Source: Ramlibacter sp. Leaf400
GTDB lineage: Bacteria > Pseudomonadota > Gammaproteobacteria > Burkholderiales > Burkholderiaceae_C
DNA: 64,000 bases
NCBI RefSeq assembly: GCF_001424545.1
Contig: NZ_LMQL01000001.1
Span: 379,888-443,887 of the forward strand
Direction: 5' to 3'
Shown: one piece after another, positions 16,981-25,950 of the stretch
How the letters are laid out: each line of letters begins with the position of its first letter
Numbering within the stretch: the stretch's first letter is position 1
Notes under the pieces: generated by a model
Told to the model about the DNA's origin: nothing
Database searches by the model: none
Seen by the model: the letters and a program-made list of their open reading frames with translations, nothing else
Program-made: the position numbers and the translations under genes

Positions 16981-17790
16981 ATGCGAGAACAGACGTACGC
17001 CCGCGGGCCAGTGCCCGCGGGCCCTTTCGGCTATTTCGATTTCCTGGCCGGCCACCTGAAGCTCCTGGTCCTGGTGCCCCTGACGGTGGGGGCGTTGGCC
17101 CTGCTGGTGGCCCTGGCCTGGCCGAAATCCTATGTGAGCACGACCCTGCTGCTGATCCCTTCGGAGGTGATGAATTCGAACCAGGTCGCCGCCATCATGC
17201 GGGCGGACCCGATCCTGCGCGCGATGGATCCGTCGACCGATCCTGAGATCTCCGCGGGCCGCGTCGCCGCCCGCGTCGGCCGGGACGGGATGGTCCGGGT
17301 GGAGGTCTCCGGCGACACGCCGCAGGAGGCGCAGCAGGCGGCCAAGGCGCTGATCGAGGCCTGGATCCGCTCCACCGCCCCGGGAGAGGTCGAGAAGGCC
17401 GACCTGATCGCGCGGCGCGATCGCGCCGTCACCGATTTCAAGAACGTGCAGGCCGGGATGGAGGCGGTGACCCGCGCCATGGCCTCGCGCGAAGCTGTCT
17501 CCACCGAAGCCATGGTGCGCATGGCGACCCTCAGCGAGGCGGCCGACCGCATCTTCACGATCGTCCAGGTGACCAGCCGCCGCCTGGAAGGCATGCCGCG
17601 GGACGTGATCCGGCAGGCGCCGTCGCTTCCGGCCAAGCCGCGCCAGCCGCACTTCGCCCTGGTGGCGGTCGCGGGCGCGGTCATCGCCCTGTTCGCGCTG
17701 CTGCTCGCGCTGCTGCTGCGCCACCGGTACCGAAGCCTGACCGCAGCCGCCAAAGGGCCGCACGGCCCCGCGCAAGGCGGCGCCTTCTGA
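16981..17790 (+). CDS. wzz: Chain-length determinant (Wzz-type) protein
   Basis: A 269-residue inner-membrane protein with the polysaccharide co-polymerase layout. A first transmembrane helix lies near residues 27-48 (LKLLVLVPLTVGALALLVALAW). A periplasmic part with coiled-coil character follows, then a Pro-rich stretch (PSLPAKPRQP) directly before the second helix (about 222-244). It lacks the cytoplasmic kinase of PCP-2a proteins. It would control polymer length together with the Wzy-like protein encoded two genes downstream. The short size and poor conservation of the loop are normal for the family. It is four bases from the flippase gene, so they share a transcript. Confidence 0.78.
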   Translation: MREQTYARGPVPAGPFGYFDFLAGHLKLLVLVPLTVGALALLVALAWPKSYVSTTLLLIPSEVMNSNQVAAIMRADPILRAMDPSTDPEISAGRVAARVGRDGMVRVEVSGDTPQEAQQAAKALIEAWIRSTAPGEVEKADLIARRDRAVTDFKNVQAGMEAVTRAMASREAVSTEAMVRMATLSEAADRIFTIVQVTSRRLEGMPRDVIRQAPSLPAKPRQPHFALVAVAGAVIALFALLLALLLRHRYRSLTAAAKGPHGPAQGGAF

Positions 17791-17794
17791 ACCC

Positions 17795-19303
17795 GTGGCC
17801 AGCACAGCCCACGCTGCGGCCCTCCGCTCGCACGCCAGGCTGCCGACGATGCTGCTGAGGAACGCGGCCCTCAACCTGTTCGGGCTGGGCGCTCCCCTGC
17901 TGGTGGCGGCTGCCACCATCCCCGCGCTGCTGACCGCGCTGGGGACGGAGCGCTTCGGCTTCCTCGCGCTGATGTGGGCGCTCGTCAGCTACTTCGGCCT
18001 GTTCGACCTGGGCCTGGGTCGCGCGGTCACCCACCAGCTGGCGAGCCGGTATGCCGATCCCCAGCCCGATTCGGGCATTGGCCGGGTGCTGGGCACCGCG
18101 CTCGCGCTCATGACCGGCATCGGCGTGGTCACGGGGGTCCTGATGGCTCTTGGGGCCGAGAGGGCGCTGCCCTACATGGGAAGGCTTCCGGATGCCGCCG
18201 AGGGCGCGAGGGCGATCCTCTGGATGGCCCTGGCCATGCCCGCGATCGTGGCCACATCGGGCCTGCGTGGCGCCCTCGAGGCACGGCAGGCCTTCGGCAT
18301 CGTCAACGCCATCCGCGTGCCGATGGGGCTCTTCACCTACCTGGGGCCGCTGCTCGTGGTCTGGTGGGTCGGTCCGCGGCTCGACTGGATGGCCGCAGTC
18401 CTCTCGTTCGGCCGCATCGTCGCCTGCCTCGCCCATGCGGGGTTCGTGCTGCGCGGCCCGCATGCGCCGGCGCGGCTGGAATGGTCGCGCGATGCGGTCC
18501 GGCCGATGCTGCGCACCGGCGGCTGGATGTCGGTGAGCAACGTCGTGGGGCCGCTGATGGGCAATGCCGACCGCTTCATCATCGCGGCGCTCCTCTCCGC
18601 CACGGCCGTGACCTACTACGCCGTGCCGCATGAACTCGTGAGCAAGCTCTGGGTCGTGCCCGGCGCATTGACCGCCGTGCTCTTCCCGGCATTCGTGGTG
18701 CAGGCCTCGCGCGGGACCGGTGGCGGCGGGCGCCTGTTCCGCCGCGCGGTGCGCGGCATGGCCCTGGCGATGCTGCCGGTCACCGCCGCGCTGTCGCTGT
18801 TCGCCCCGGAACTGCTCAACGCCTGGCTGGGGCCCGAGATGGCGCGCAACTGCGCGCCGCTGCTGCAGCTGTTCGCGGTCGGCGTGTTCCTCAACGGCGT
18901 GGCGACGATTCCCTACACCCTGCTGCAGGGCGCGGGCCATTCGCGCACGACCGCGCTGGTCCATTGCTTCGAGCTGCCCGTCTTCATGGGCCTCATGTGG
19001 TGGCTGACGCAGAGCCACGGGGTCCTGGGCGCCACGGTGGCCTGGCTCCTGCGGATGGTGTTCGACACCGTGGCGATGTTCGTGTTCGCGCCGCGCGCGC
19101 TGCCCGGCCCGGTGGAAGGCCGCTGGGATGTGAGCGATGCCGCCTGGCTCGTGGCCGCCCTGCTGGCCTTCGCGGCGTCGGCCCTGCCGGACCTCGCGCC
19201 CCGGGTGACCGTAGCGGTCGCCCTGGTGGGGGGCACGGCCTTCCTGGCCGCCCGGCAATGGCGGCTGCTCTCGCAGGAACGCTCTCGGGGAGGTCCGGCG
19301 TGA
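17795..19303 (+). CDS. wzx: Oligosaccharide flippase (Wzx-type, MOP superfamily)
   Basis: A 502-residue polytopic inner-membrane protein with about 12-14 hydrophobic segments. It has the family features of Wzx/RfbX flippases: an N-terminal ALNLFGLGAPLLVAAATIPALL helix, RFGFLALMWALVSYFGLFDLGLGRAV, and the GNADRFIIAALLSATAVTYYAVP segment that is characteristic of the lipid-carrier flippases. It would move undecaprenyl-pyrophosphate-linked repeat units across the membrane. The start is GTG at 17795, four bases after the Wzz stop; an internal ATG 18 codons downstream is an alternative. It overlaps the next gene through GTGA. Confidence 0.85.
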   Translation: MASTAHAAALRSHARLPTMLLRNAALNLFGLGAPLLVAAATIPALLTALGTERFGFLALMWALVSYFGLFDLGLGRAVTHQLASRYADPQPDSGIGRVLGTALALMTGIGVVTGVLMALGAERALPYMGRLPDAAEGARAILWMALAMPAIVATSGLRGALEARQAFGIVNAIRVPMGLFTYLGPLLVVWWVGPRLDWMAAVLSFGRIVACLAHAGFVLRGPHAPARLEWSRDAVRPMLRTGGWMSVSNVVGPLMGNADRFIIAALLSATAVTYYAVPHELVSKLWVVPGALTAVLFPAFVVQASRGTGGGGRLFRRAVRGMALAMLPVTAALSLFAPELLNAWLGPEMARNCAPLLQLFAVGVFLNGVATIPYTLLQGAGHSRTTALVHCFELPVFMGLMWWLTQSHGVLGATVAWLLRMVFDTVAMFVFAPRALPGPVEGRWDVSDAAWLVAALLAFAASALPDLAPRVTVAVALVGGTAFLAARQWRLLSQERSRGGPA

Positions 19304-20532
19304 GCGCGCCCTCCTTGCGCGGCGCATCGGATCCGCAGGGCCTCGAGCGCGCGGCTCGCGGCCGCTGGCTGTTCCCGCTGCTGCTGCTCGCCACCCTCCC
19401 GCAGAACTACTACGACCTGAGCGCCATCTTCGCGGGCCAGCCGCTGGCGCTCTACACGTACCAGGGGCCGATCCTGCTGAAGCTGGGCAAGGACTTCGTC
19501 TACCTCCTGCTCTTCGCGGTCGCCCTGTGGGACGGACTGGTCGAGCGGCGCTCGCCGCTGGAGGACTTCGCGATGCTGATCGTCCTGGTCATCGGCATGC
19601 TGTTCGCGGTGTCCCTGGTGCAGAACGGCGCGTTCGTGGCGCTGATCGGCGTGCGGTGGGCCTTGCCCTTCCTGCTGTTCTTCGTCCTGCGCCATTGGGC
19701 GGCGGAGCTGGACACGCGCGTTGCGGGCCGCTGGATCCTGGGCGGCCTGGGGCTGGCCGTGGCGGCCCAGTTCGTGCAGCTCGCGCTGATGCCGCCGGTG
19801 TACGGCGAAGTGCTGCCCGGCATCCCGGCCCGCACGCCGGGCATCTTCCTGCTGCCCAATTCCGCGGCCTTCTTCGGCTGCGCCAGCGCGGCCTGCATCC
19901 TGGCTTTCCCGGACAGTTCGCCGGCCCAGAAACGCTGGGCCGTGCTGGGCTCGATCGTCACCAGCGCCCTCGCGCAGTCCGGCACCGGTGTGATCGTCTC
20001 GATGGTGCTGGCCCTGCGGTGGATCGCCGCGGGGCAGCCCCTCGTGTTCTGGTCGCTGGCGCTGCTCGCCATCTTGGCGGTGTTCCCCAACCTCGAGCAC
20101 CTGATGGGGCGCGAACTGGACTACCTGGCGGAGTCCGGCGGCGGTCGCATCGATGTGCTGGTGGACATCGTCCGCGAGGCGATGACGTCCGTCGACAATT
20201 TCGGCCGCTACACCAACGCCGCCAACCTGCAGGCCGACAATCCGGCGGGCGAGGTCGCGGTGGACTCGCTGGTGGCGGCCTGGGTAGGCAACTTCGGCCT
20301 GGCCGCCTTGCCGTTGCTGTTCCTGGTGGCGCTGTTCGCCGCCTTCCGCATGGACCACATCGACTGGGGGCGCGCCGCTCCCTGCGTGCTGGTCCTGGTC
20401 CTGTTTTCCTTCACCACCGTCGTGTTCGAGGCATTTCCGATGAACCTCTACCTGGTGCTGGGCATCTGGGGCGCCCGCAAGTGCGCCGCGGATGCCGGCC
20501 GCACGGCGTGGCCTTCCCCGATCTCCCGATGA
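19300..20532 (+). CDS. Putative O-antigen/EPS polymerase (Wzy-like membrane protein)
   Basis: A 410-residue polytopic membrane protein with about ten hydrophobic helices and one larger periplasmic loop with charged residues (HLMGRELDYLAESGGGRIDVLVD). Position between flippase and glycosyltransferases, and this topology, point to the Wzy polymerase or an O-antigen ligase-like protein. Sequence motifs are too weak to separate the two. The GTG start overlaps the flippase stop (GTGA) and is preceded by a GGGGAGG site. The gene ends overlapping the next by ATGA. A WaaL-type ligase is less likely because these are usually found outside Wzx/Wzz operons. Confidence 0.68.
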   Translation: MSAPSLRGASDPQGLERAARGRWLFPLLLLATLPQNYYDLSAIFAGQPLALYTYQGPILLKLGKDFVYLLLFAVALWDGLVERRSPLEDFAMLIVLVIGMLFAVSLVQNGAFVALIGVRWALPFLLFFVLRHWAAELDTRVAGRWILGGLGLAVAAQFVQLALMPPVYGEVLPGIPARTPGIFLLPNSAAFFGCASAACILAFPDSSPAQKRWAVLGSIVTSALAQSGTGVIVSMVLALRWIAAGQPLVFWSLALLAILAVFPNLEHLMGRELDYLAESGGGRIDVLVDIVREAMTSVDNFGRYTNAANLQADNPAGEVAVDSLVAAWVGNFGLAALPLLFLVALFAAFRMDHIDWGRAAPCVLVLVLFSFTTVVFEAFPMNLYLVLGIWGARKCAADAGRTAWPSPISR

Positions 20533-21737
20533 CACCCATCCTGTCCGTCGCCGTGCCGACCCACAACCGCGCGCGCTATGCGATCCATGCCATCCGCTCG
20601 CTCCTGGACATCCGGGACGAAGGGCTGGAAGTGGTGGTCACCGACACCAGCCCCGAACCGGAACTGGAGCGCCTGCTGCGCGAGCAGGGGCTGCTGGACG
20701 ACCGGCGCCTGCGCTACGTGCGCCCCGCCGAACGGCTGGACATGACCGGCAACCACAACGCGGCGGTCGGCCTGGCCACGGGCGAATATGTCTGCCTGAT
20801 CGGCGACGACGACACCATCTCGCCCGACGCCCTGGCTGCCGCCAGGTGGGCGGCCGCCCACGACATGGAGGTCATCGCCCCCAACGTGGTCGCCAACTAC
20901 GTCTGGCCGGACTTCCGGTCGCGCTGGTTCGGCGCCCGGCATTCCAGCCGCGTCTACTTCGCGCGGGAGATGGGGGCGGCCACGGTCCATCGCGCCGAGG
21001 GCGCGCTCGACCAGGCCCTGCGCAATGCCATCCAGGGGACCGACGGCCTGCCCAAGATCTACCACGGGCTGGTGCGGCGCTCCTTGCTGGAGACGATCCG
21101 CGAGCGCTCGGGTGCCTACTTCCACGGCTCCAGCCCCGACGTGTCCGGCGCCGTGGGACTGGCGGTGTGCGCCCGCAAGTTCCTGGTGGTCGACTACCCG
21201 CTCACCATCCCCGGTGCCTCGGGCGGCAGCAACACCGGCCGCAGCGCCCTGAACCAGCACAAGGGCAAGCTGGAGGCCGAAGAACAGACCAAGGGCTTCC
21301 GGGAGAAGGGCTGGAGCGCGGGCGTGCCCCGCTTCTTTTCCGTGGAGACGGTCTGGGCGCACGCGGCGCTGGAGACCCTGGGCCGGATCCTGCCCGACGC
21401 CGTGCCCCGGTACGGGTTCGTCCGGCTGATCTCGCTGTGCAGGATCCGGCACGCCGAATACGGGACGGAGATCGACGCGGCGGCCACCGAAGCGGCTGCA
21501 CTACAGGGCGTCAGCCGCGCGGAATTCGACGCGCGCGTGGCGGCCGACCTGCGCCGGGTGCGGCTGCAGGAGCTGGCCCGCGTCGCCAAGCGGATGCTGC
21601 GCCCGACCGCCGCCGGTGGACGGGCGTACGTCGGCGGACTCGAGACGGTGGCCGCAGCCCCGGAGCAGGTCAGCGCCCACCTGCGCAAGCGAGGCGCGAG
21701 CTGGGACGGGACCGTCGCCGGCGTGGCCACGTCGTGA
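20529..21737 (+). CDS. Family 2 glycosyltransferase
   Basis: A 402-residue GT-A-fold transferase. The N-terminal domain has LSVAVPTHNRARYAIHAIRSLL, the nucleotide-binding acidic residues (VVVTDTSPEPE), and the DxD-type metal site in CLIGDDDTISPDAL near residue 95. The second half is less conserved and includes a helical C-terminal region of about 150 residues that is not part of the catalytic core. It would add one sugar of the repeat unit at the cytoplasmic face of the inner membrane. The donor and linkage cannot be read. The ATG overlaps the polymerase-like gene stop. Confidence 0.82.
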   Translation: MTPILSVAVPTHNRARYAIHAIRSLLDIRDEGLEVVVTDTSPEPELERLLREQGLLDDRRLRYVRPAERLDMTGNHNAAVGLATGEYVCLIGDDDTISPDALAAARWAAAHDMEVIAPNVVANYVWPDFRSRWFGARHSSRVYFAREMGAATVHRAEGALDQALRNAIQGTDGLPKIYHGLVRRSLLETIRERSGAYFHGSSPDVSGAVGLAVCARKFLVVDYPLTIPGASGGSNTGRSALNQHKGKLEAEEQTKGFREKGWSAGVPRFFSVETVWAHAALETLGRILPDAVPRYGFVRLISLCRIRHAEYGTEIDAAATEAAALQGVSRAEFDARVAADLRRVRLQELARVAKRMLRPTAAGGRAYVGGLETVAAAPEQVSAHLRKRGASWDGTVAGVATS

Positions 21738-21765
21738 ACGGCAGCGGACTGGGGCAGGAGGGCTG

Positions 21766-22794
21766 ATGCGGCTCGTGCTTTTCGCGCCCAACGTGCACAC
21801 GGGAGGGGGGCTCACCCTCCTGGAAGCGCTCCTGCGCGCCGCGCCGGGCACGGCCGACCTGCGCCTGATCCTGGACGAGCGGGCCCGCCGCGCGCTGACG
21901 ATCCCCCAGGGGGCGCAGGTCTCCTGGACCGCACATTCGGCGGCGGCGCGCTGGCGCGCCGAGAAGCTGCTGGCCACGTGGGCCGGGCCGGGTTCGACGG
22001 TGCTGTGCTTCCACAACCTGCCCCCGCTGTTCGCGCGCGGCGCAAGGGTGCTGGTGTTCCAGCAGAACCGGCTGCTGCTGGAGCGCACCCCGCTGCACGG
22101 GTACCCCTGGAAGAGCGCGATGCGCCTTCGCCTCGAACGCTTCCTGGCCGGGCGCCTGAGCGGGACCGTCAGCGCCTACATGGTGCAGACGCCCAGCATG
22201 GCCCGCAGCGTTCGGCAGTGGTGGCGCGGCGAAGGATGTCCGCCGGTGCATGTCGTGCCGTTCCGCGAGCCGATGGCCGGGGCCGCAGGCGAGCTTCCCA
22301 AGGCCTGGGACTTCGTCTACGTGTCCGACGGCGAGGCGCACAAGAACCACCTGGCCCTGCTGCAGGCCTGGGTGCTGCTGGCGGAGCAGGGCGTGCGGCC
22401 GTCCCTGGCGCTGACGCTGGGTCCGCGCCATGCGGCCCTGGCGGCCCAGGCCGAGGCGCTGGCGGCCCGGCACGGCCTGAAGCTGCACAACACCGGGCCG
22501 CTCACGCGCGCGCAGGTCGCGGACCTGTACCGGCAGAGCGGCGCGCTGATCTTCCCTTCCACGCTGGAGTCGTTCGGGCTGCCGTTGCTGGAGGCGACCG
22601 ATGCGGGCCTGCCGGTGCTCGCACCGGAGCTGGACTACGTCCGCGACGTGTGCGAGCCGGCCCAGACCTTCGATCCGGCCTCGCCGGTGTCGATCGCGCG
22701 CGCGGTACGGCGCCACCTGGGCGCGCCCGAGCCGCGCGTGCCCATCGTGCAGGCCGACCGGTTCTGGAAGCTGCTGGCGGAGGACCGCCAGTGA
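21766..22794 (+). CDS. Family 4-type (GT-B) glycosyltransferase
   Basis: A 342-residue GT-B-fold glycosyltransferase. It opens with LVLFAPNVHTGGGL, a typical acceptor-domain start. The donor domain shows DFVYVSDGEAHKNHLALLQAW, then the nucleotide-sugar binding EX7E region FPSTLESFGLPLLEATDAGLPVLAP near residues 265-290. It has no signal peptide or clear membrane helix, so it works at the cytoplasmic membrane face. A GGAGGG site precedes the ATG. It overlaps the next glycosyltransferase gene by GTGA, indicating a single polycistronic unit. Substrate unknown. Confidence 0.8.
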   Translation: MRLVLFAPNVHTGGGLTLLEALLRAAPGTADLRLILDERARRALTIPQGAQVSWTAHSAAARWRAEKLLATWAGPGSTVLCFHNLPPLFARGARVLVFQQNRLLLERTPLHGYPWKSAMRLRLERFLAGRLSGTVSAYMVQTPSMARSVRQWWRGEGCPPVHVVPFREPMAGAAGELPKAWDFVYVSDGEAHKNHLALLQAWVLLAEQGVRPSLALTLGPRHAALAAQAEALAARHGLKLHNTGPLTRAQVADLYRQSGALIFPSTLESFGLPLLEATDAGLPVLAPELDYVRDVCEPAQTFDPASPVSIARAVRRHLGAPEPRVPIVQADRFWKLLAEDRQ

Positions 22795-24017
22795 GGGTCC
22801 TGGTCGTCAGCCAGCACTTCTGGCCCGAGTCCTTCCGCATCAACGACGTGGTCGTGGACCTCACGCGCGTCGGCTGCGAGGTCGAGGTCCTGACGGGGCA
22901 GCCGAACTACCCCGAAGGCTCGGTCTTCCCCGGCTACAAGGCGCTCTCGATGGGCCGTCAGGCGTACGGGTCCGGCATCACCGTGCACCGTGTGCCGCTG
23001 GCGGCCCGCGGGCCCGGCAGCGCCGTGCGGCTGGCCGCCAACTACCTGTCCTTCATCTTCTCGGCTTCGATCCTGGGCCCCTGGCTGCTGCGCGGGCGCA
23101 GGTTCGACGCCGTGTTCGTGTACGGCACCTCGCCCATCCTGCAGGCCATCCCCGCCGTGCTGCTCAAGCTGCTCAAGCGGGCGCGGCTGGTGATCTGGGT
23201 GCAGGACCTCTGGCCCGAAAGCCTGGAGGTGACGGGCTTCGTGCGGAACAGGCGCCTCCTGGGCGCGGTCGCGGCCGTGGTCCGGTGGATCTACCGGCGC
23301 GCCGACCTGCTGCTCGTGCAGTCCGAGGCGTTCATCCCGCCGGTGAGTGCCATGGCGGGGGGGACCCGGGTGGTCTACCACCCCAATCCCGGCGAGGCGA
23401 TGCAGGAGCACGGGGCGGCCGGCGATGCCGCACCGCGCGTCCCGCTCGACGAGGGCGCCTTCAACGTGGTCTTCGCCGGCAACCTGGGCACGGTGCAGGC
23501 GCTGGAGACCGTGGTCGAGGCCGCGGACCGGCTGCGCGAACACCCTGACATCCGCATCGTGCTGGTCGGCGGCGGCAGCCGGGCGGAGTGGGTGCAGCAG
23601 GAGGTGTCGCGCCGCAGGCTCACCAATGTGCAGCTGCCCGGGAAATACCCTTCGGCATCGATGCCGGACCTGATGCGGCGCGCGTCGGCCCTGCTGGTGA
23701 CGCTGTCGCGCCAGCCGATCCTCGCCCAGACGGTGCCGAGCAAGCTGCAGACCTACCTGGCCGGCGGCACGCCCATCATCGCCTCGCTCGACGGCGAAGG
23801 CGCGCGGGTGGTCGTGGAGGCCGGCGCCGGCCTCGCGTGCCCGGCGGAGGACGCCGGGGCGTTGGCGTCCGCCATCCTGCGGCTGCGCGACATGCCCGCC
23901 GAGGAGCGTGCCCGGCTGGGGACGGCGGGGCGGCAGTTCTTCGCCCGGCACTACGAACCCCTCGCCCTGGCCGAGCGGCTGGCGGCGTGGATGAGGACCG
24001 CAGCGAGTCGGGGATAA
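22791..24017 (+). CDS. Glycosyltransferase, WbuB-like (GT4)
   Basis: A 408-residue GT-B glycosyltransferase similar to WbuB, which transfers N-acetyl-L-fucosamine in several O-antigens. Recognisable blocks are LVVSQHFWPESFRINDVV at the start, LTGQPNYPEG, GTSPILQAIPA, VIWVQDLWPESLEVTGF and, in the donor domain, VVFAGNLGTVQALETVV and VPSKLQTYLAGGTPIIA. Members of this family are usually encoded next to UDP-2-acetamido-2,6-dideoxy-L-hexose pathways, and this one is immediately followed by exactly such genes. The start is GTG in a four-base overlap. The likely donor is the UDP-L-sugar made by the next three proteins. Confidence 0.83.
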   Translation: MRVLVVSQHFWPESFRINDVVVDLTRVGCEVEVLTGQPNYPEGSVFPGYKALSMGRQAYGSGITVHRVPLAARGPGSAVRLAANYLSFIFSASILGPWLLRGRRFDAVFVYGTSPILQAIPAVLLKLLKRARLVIWVQDLWPESLEVTGFVRNRRLLGAVAAVVRWIYRRADLLLVQSEAFIPPVSAMAGGTRVVYHPNPGEAMQEHGAAGDAAPRVPLDEGAFNVVFAGNLGTVQALETVVEAADRLREHPDIRIVLVGGGSRAEWVQQEVSRRRLTNVQLPGKYPSASMPDLMRRASALLVTLSRQPILAQTVPSKLQTYLAGGTPIIASLDGEGARVVVEAGAGLACPAEDAGALASAILRLRDMPAEERARLGTAGRQFFARHYEPLALAERLAAWMRTAASRG

Positions 24018-24062
24018 TCACGCGTTTGCCCGCCGGCTGGCGGGCGTTCCAGGGGAAGAAGA

Positions 24063-24920
24063 ATGAAAGTGCTGGTGCTGGGTGCATCCGGCATGCTCGG
24101 CAACGCCGTGCTGCGGTTGCTGAGTGCAAGTGACGGTTACGAGGTGTTCGGCTCGGTGCGGTCCGCCGCCGCGGTGCGGCTGCTGCCCGCCGAACTGCGC
24201 GATCGCATCGTCACGGGCGTGGACGTGGAGAACCAGGACAGCCTGGCCGCGCTCCTGGGCCGGGTGCGGCCGGACGCGGTGATCAACTGCGTGGGCATCG
24301 TCAAGCAGCTGCAGGAGGCGTCCGATCCGCTGACCACGCTGCCGATCAACGCGATGCTGCCTCACCGCCTGGCCCGGATGTGCGACCTGGTGGGGGCGCG
24401 CCTGGTCCACGTCAGCACCGACTGCGTGTTCACCGGAGCCAAGGGGATGTACCTCGAGAGCGACCTGCCCGACGCCATCGACCTCTACGGCCGCTCCAAG
24501 AGCCTGGGCGAAGTGGACTATCCCCACGCCGTCACCTTGCGCACGTCCATCATCGGGCACGAGCTGGGCGGCAGCGCGCATGGCCTGGTGGAGTGGTTCC
24601 TGGCGCAGAAGGACCAGGTGAAGGGCTTCACCAAGGCCATCTTCTCCGGCCTGCCCACCGTGGAGCTGGCGGCCGTGATCCGCGACCGCGTCCTGCCGGC
24701 TGCACAGCTGCGGGGCGTCTACCACGTGTCCGCCGCGCCGATCGACAAGCATTCCCTGCTGAACCTCCTGGCCCAGGCCTATGGCCGGCTGACCCGCATC
24801 GTGCCGGACGGCCAGCTGGTCATCGACCGCTCCCTCGATTCCTCGCGCTTTCGCAGCGCCACCGGCTACCAACCGCCGGCCTGGCCCGAGCTGGTGCGAC
24901 GCATGGCGGAATTCCGCTGA
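24063..24920 (+). CDS. RmlD-like NAD(P)-dependent reductase for UDP-amino-dideoxy-L-hexose (short form without cupin)
   Basis: A 285-residue extended SDR. The NAD(P)-binding GxxGxxG is LVLGASGMLGNAV, then INCVGIVKQ, HVSTDCVFTG and the catalytic YGRSK. It sits directly before CapE/FnlA- and CapG/FnlC-type genes, so it should act as the C4-reductase in that pathway. Classical UDP-L-FucNAc reductases (CapF, FnlB, WbjC) carry an additional C-terminal cupin domain of roughly 110 residues that epimerises C3. That domain is absent here. The short form resembles WbvR of the UDP-L-RhaNAc / L-QuiNAc route, so the final sugar may be L-QuiNAc rather than L-FucNAc. Confidence 0.78.
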   Translation: MKVLVLGASGMLGNAVLRLLSASDGYEVFGSVRSAAAVRLLPAELRDRIVTGVDVENQDSLAALLGRVRPDAVINCVGIVKQLQEASDPLTTLPINAMLPHRLARMCDLVGARLVHVSTDCVFTGAKGMYLESDLPDAIDLYGRSKSLGEVDYPHAVTLRTSIIGHELGGSAHGLVEWFLAQKDQVKGFTKAIFSGLPTVELAAVIRDRVLPAAQLRGVYHVSAAPIDKHSLLNLLAQAYGRLTRIVPDGQLVIDRSLDSSRFRSATGYQPPAWPELVRRMAEFR

Positions 24921-24939
24921 ACCGGAAAGATCCCGAAAG

Positions 24940-25950
24940 ATGTTCAAAGACAAGACCCTCCTGATCACGGGCGGCACCGGCTCCTTCGGCAACGCCGTGC
25001 TGCAGCGATTCATCGACTCCCCGCTGGCCGAGATCCGCATCTTCAGCCGCGACGAGAAGAAGCAGGAGGACATGCGCCTGCAGCTCAAGAGCGACAAGGT
25101 GAAGTTCTACATCGGCGACGTGCGAGACTACGACTCGGTCCGCGACGCGCTGCGGGGGGTGGACTACGTGTTCCACGCGGCGGCCCTGAAGCAGGTGCCG
25201 TCGTGCGAGTTCTATCCGATGGAGGCGGTTCGCACCAACGTGATCGGCGCCGAGAACGTGATGCGCGCCGCCATCGAGAACGAGGTCAGCCGGTGCGTGG
25301 TGCTGAGCACGGACAAGGCGGTCTACCCGATCAACGCCATGGGCATGTCCAAGGCGATGATGGAGAAGGTGATGGTCGCCAAGTCGCGCCTGTGCGACCC
25401 CAGCAAGACCACGCTGTGCGCCACCCGCTACGGCAACGTCATGGCCTCGCGCGGCTCGGTCATCCCGCTGTTCCTGGAGCAGCTGCGCAGCGGCAAGGAC
25501 ATGACCGTGACGGACCCGAACATGACGCGGTTCCTGATGTCGCTCGAGGACTCGGTCGACCTCGTGCTCTATGCGTTCAACAACGCCAAGCCGGGCGACA
25601 TCTTCGTCCAGAAGTCCCCCGCGTCCACCGTGGGCGACCTGGCGCAGGCGATGAAGGAGCTGCTATCCAGCCAGGCCCAGGTCAAGGTGATCGGCACCCG
25701 GCACGGCGAGAAGCTGTACGAGTCGCTGGTGTCGCGCGAGGAGATGGCCCGCGCCGAGGACCTGGGTGGCTACTACCGCATCCCGGCCGACTCCCGCGAC
25801 CTGAACTACAACAAGTACTTCGTGGAAGGCGAGACCGAGATCTCGCGCCTGGACGACTACACGTCCCACAACACGCACCGCCTGAGCGTCGACGAAGTCA
25901 AGGCGGTGCTGATGAAGCTGTCCCTGATCCGCGAGGCGGTGAATGGGTGA
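24940..25950 (+). CDS. UDP-GlcNAc 4,6-dehydratase (5-inverting), CapE/FnlA/WbjB family
   Basis: A 336-residue SDR that starts UDP-2-acetamido-2,6-dideoxy-L-hexose synthesis from UDP-GlcNAc. Motifs are LLITGGTGSFGNAV (NADP binding), FHAAALKQVPSCE, LSTDKAVYPINAMGMSK and the CATRYGNVMASRGSV block. In place of the usual catalytic tyrosine it has Met134 (MGMSK, Lys138). That Met-x-x-x-Lys arrangement is characteristic of the CapE-type inverting enzymes and not of the retaining PglF/WbpM group. It overlaps the 2-epimerase gene by eight bases. With its neighbours it forms a complete three-gene pathway. Confidence 0.88.
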   Translation: MFKDKTLLITGGTGSFGNAVLQRFIDSPLAEIRIFSRDEKKQEDMRLQLKSDKVKFYIGDVRDYDSVRDALRGVDYVFHAAALKQVPSCEFYPMEAVRTNVIGAENVMRAAIENEVSRCVVLSTDKAVYPINAMGMSKAMMEKVMVAKSRLCDPSKTTLCATRYGNVMASRGSVIPLFLEQLRSGKDMTVTDPNMTRFLMSLEDSVDLVLYAFNNAKPGDIFVQKSPASTVGDLAQAMKELLSSQAQVKVIGTRHGEKLYESLVSREEMARAEDLGGYYRIPADSRDLNYNKYFVEGETEISRLDDYTSHNTHRLSVDEVKAVLMKLSLIREAVNG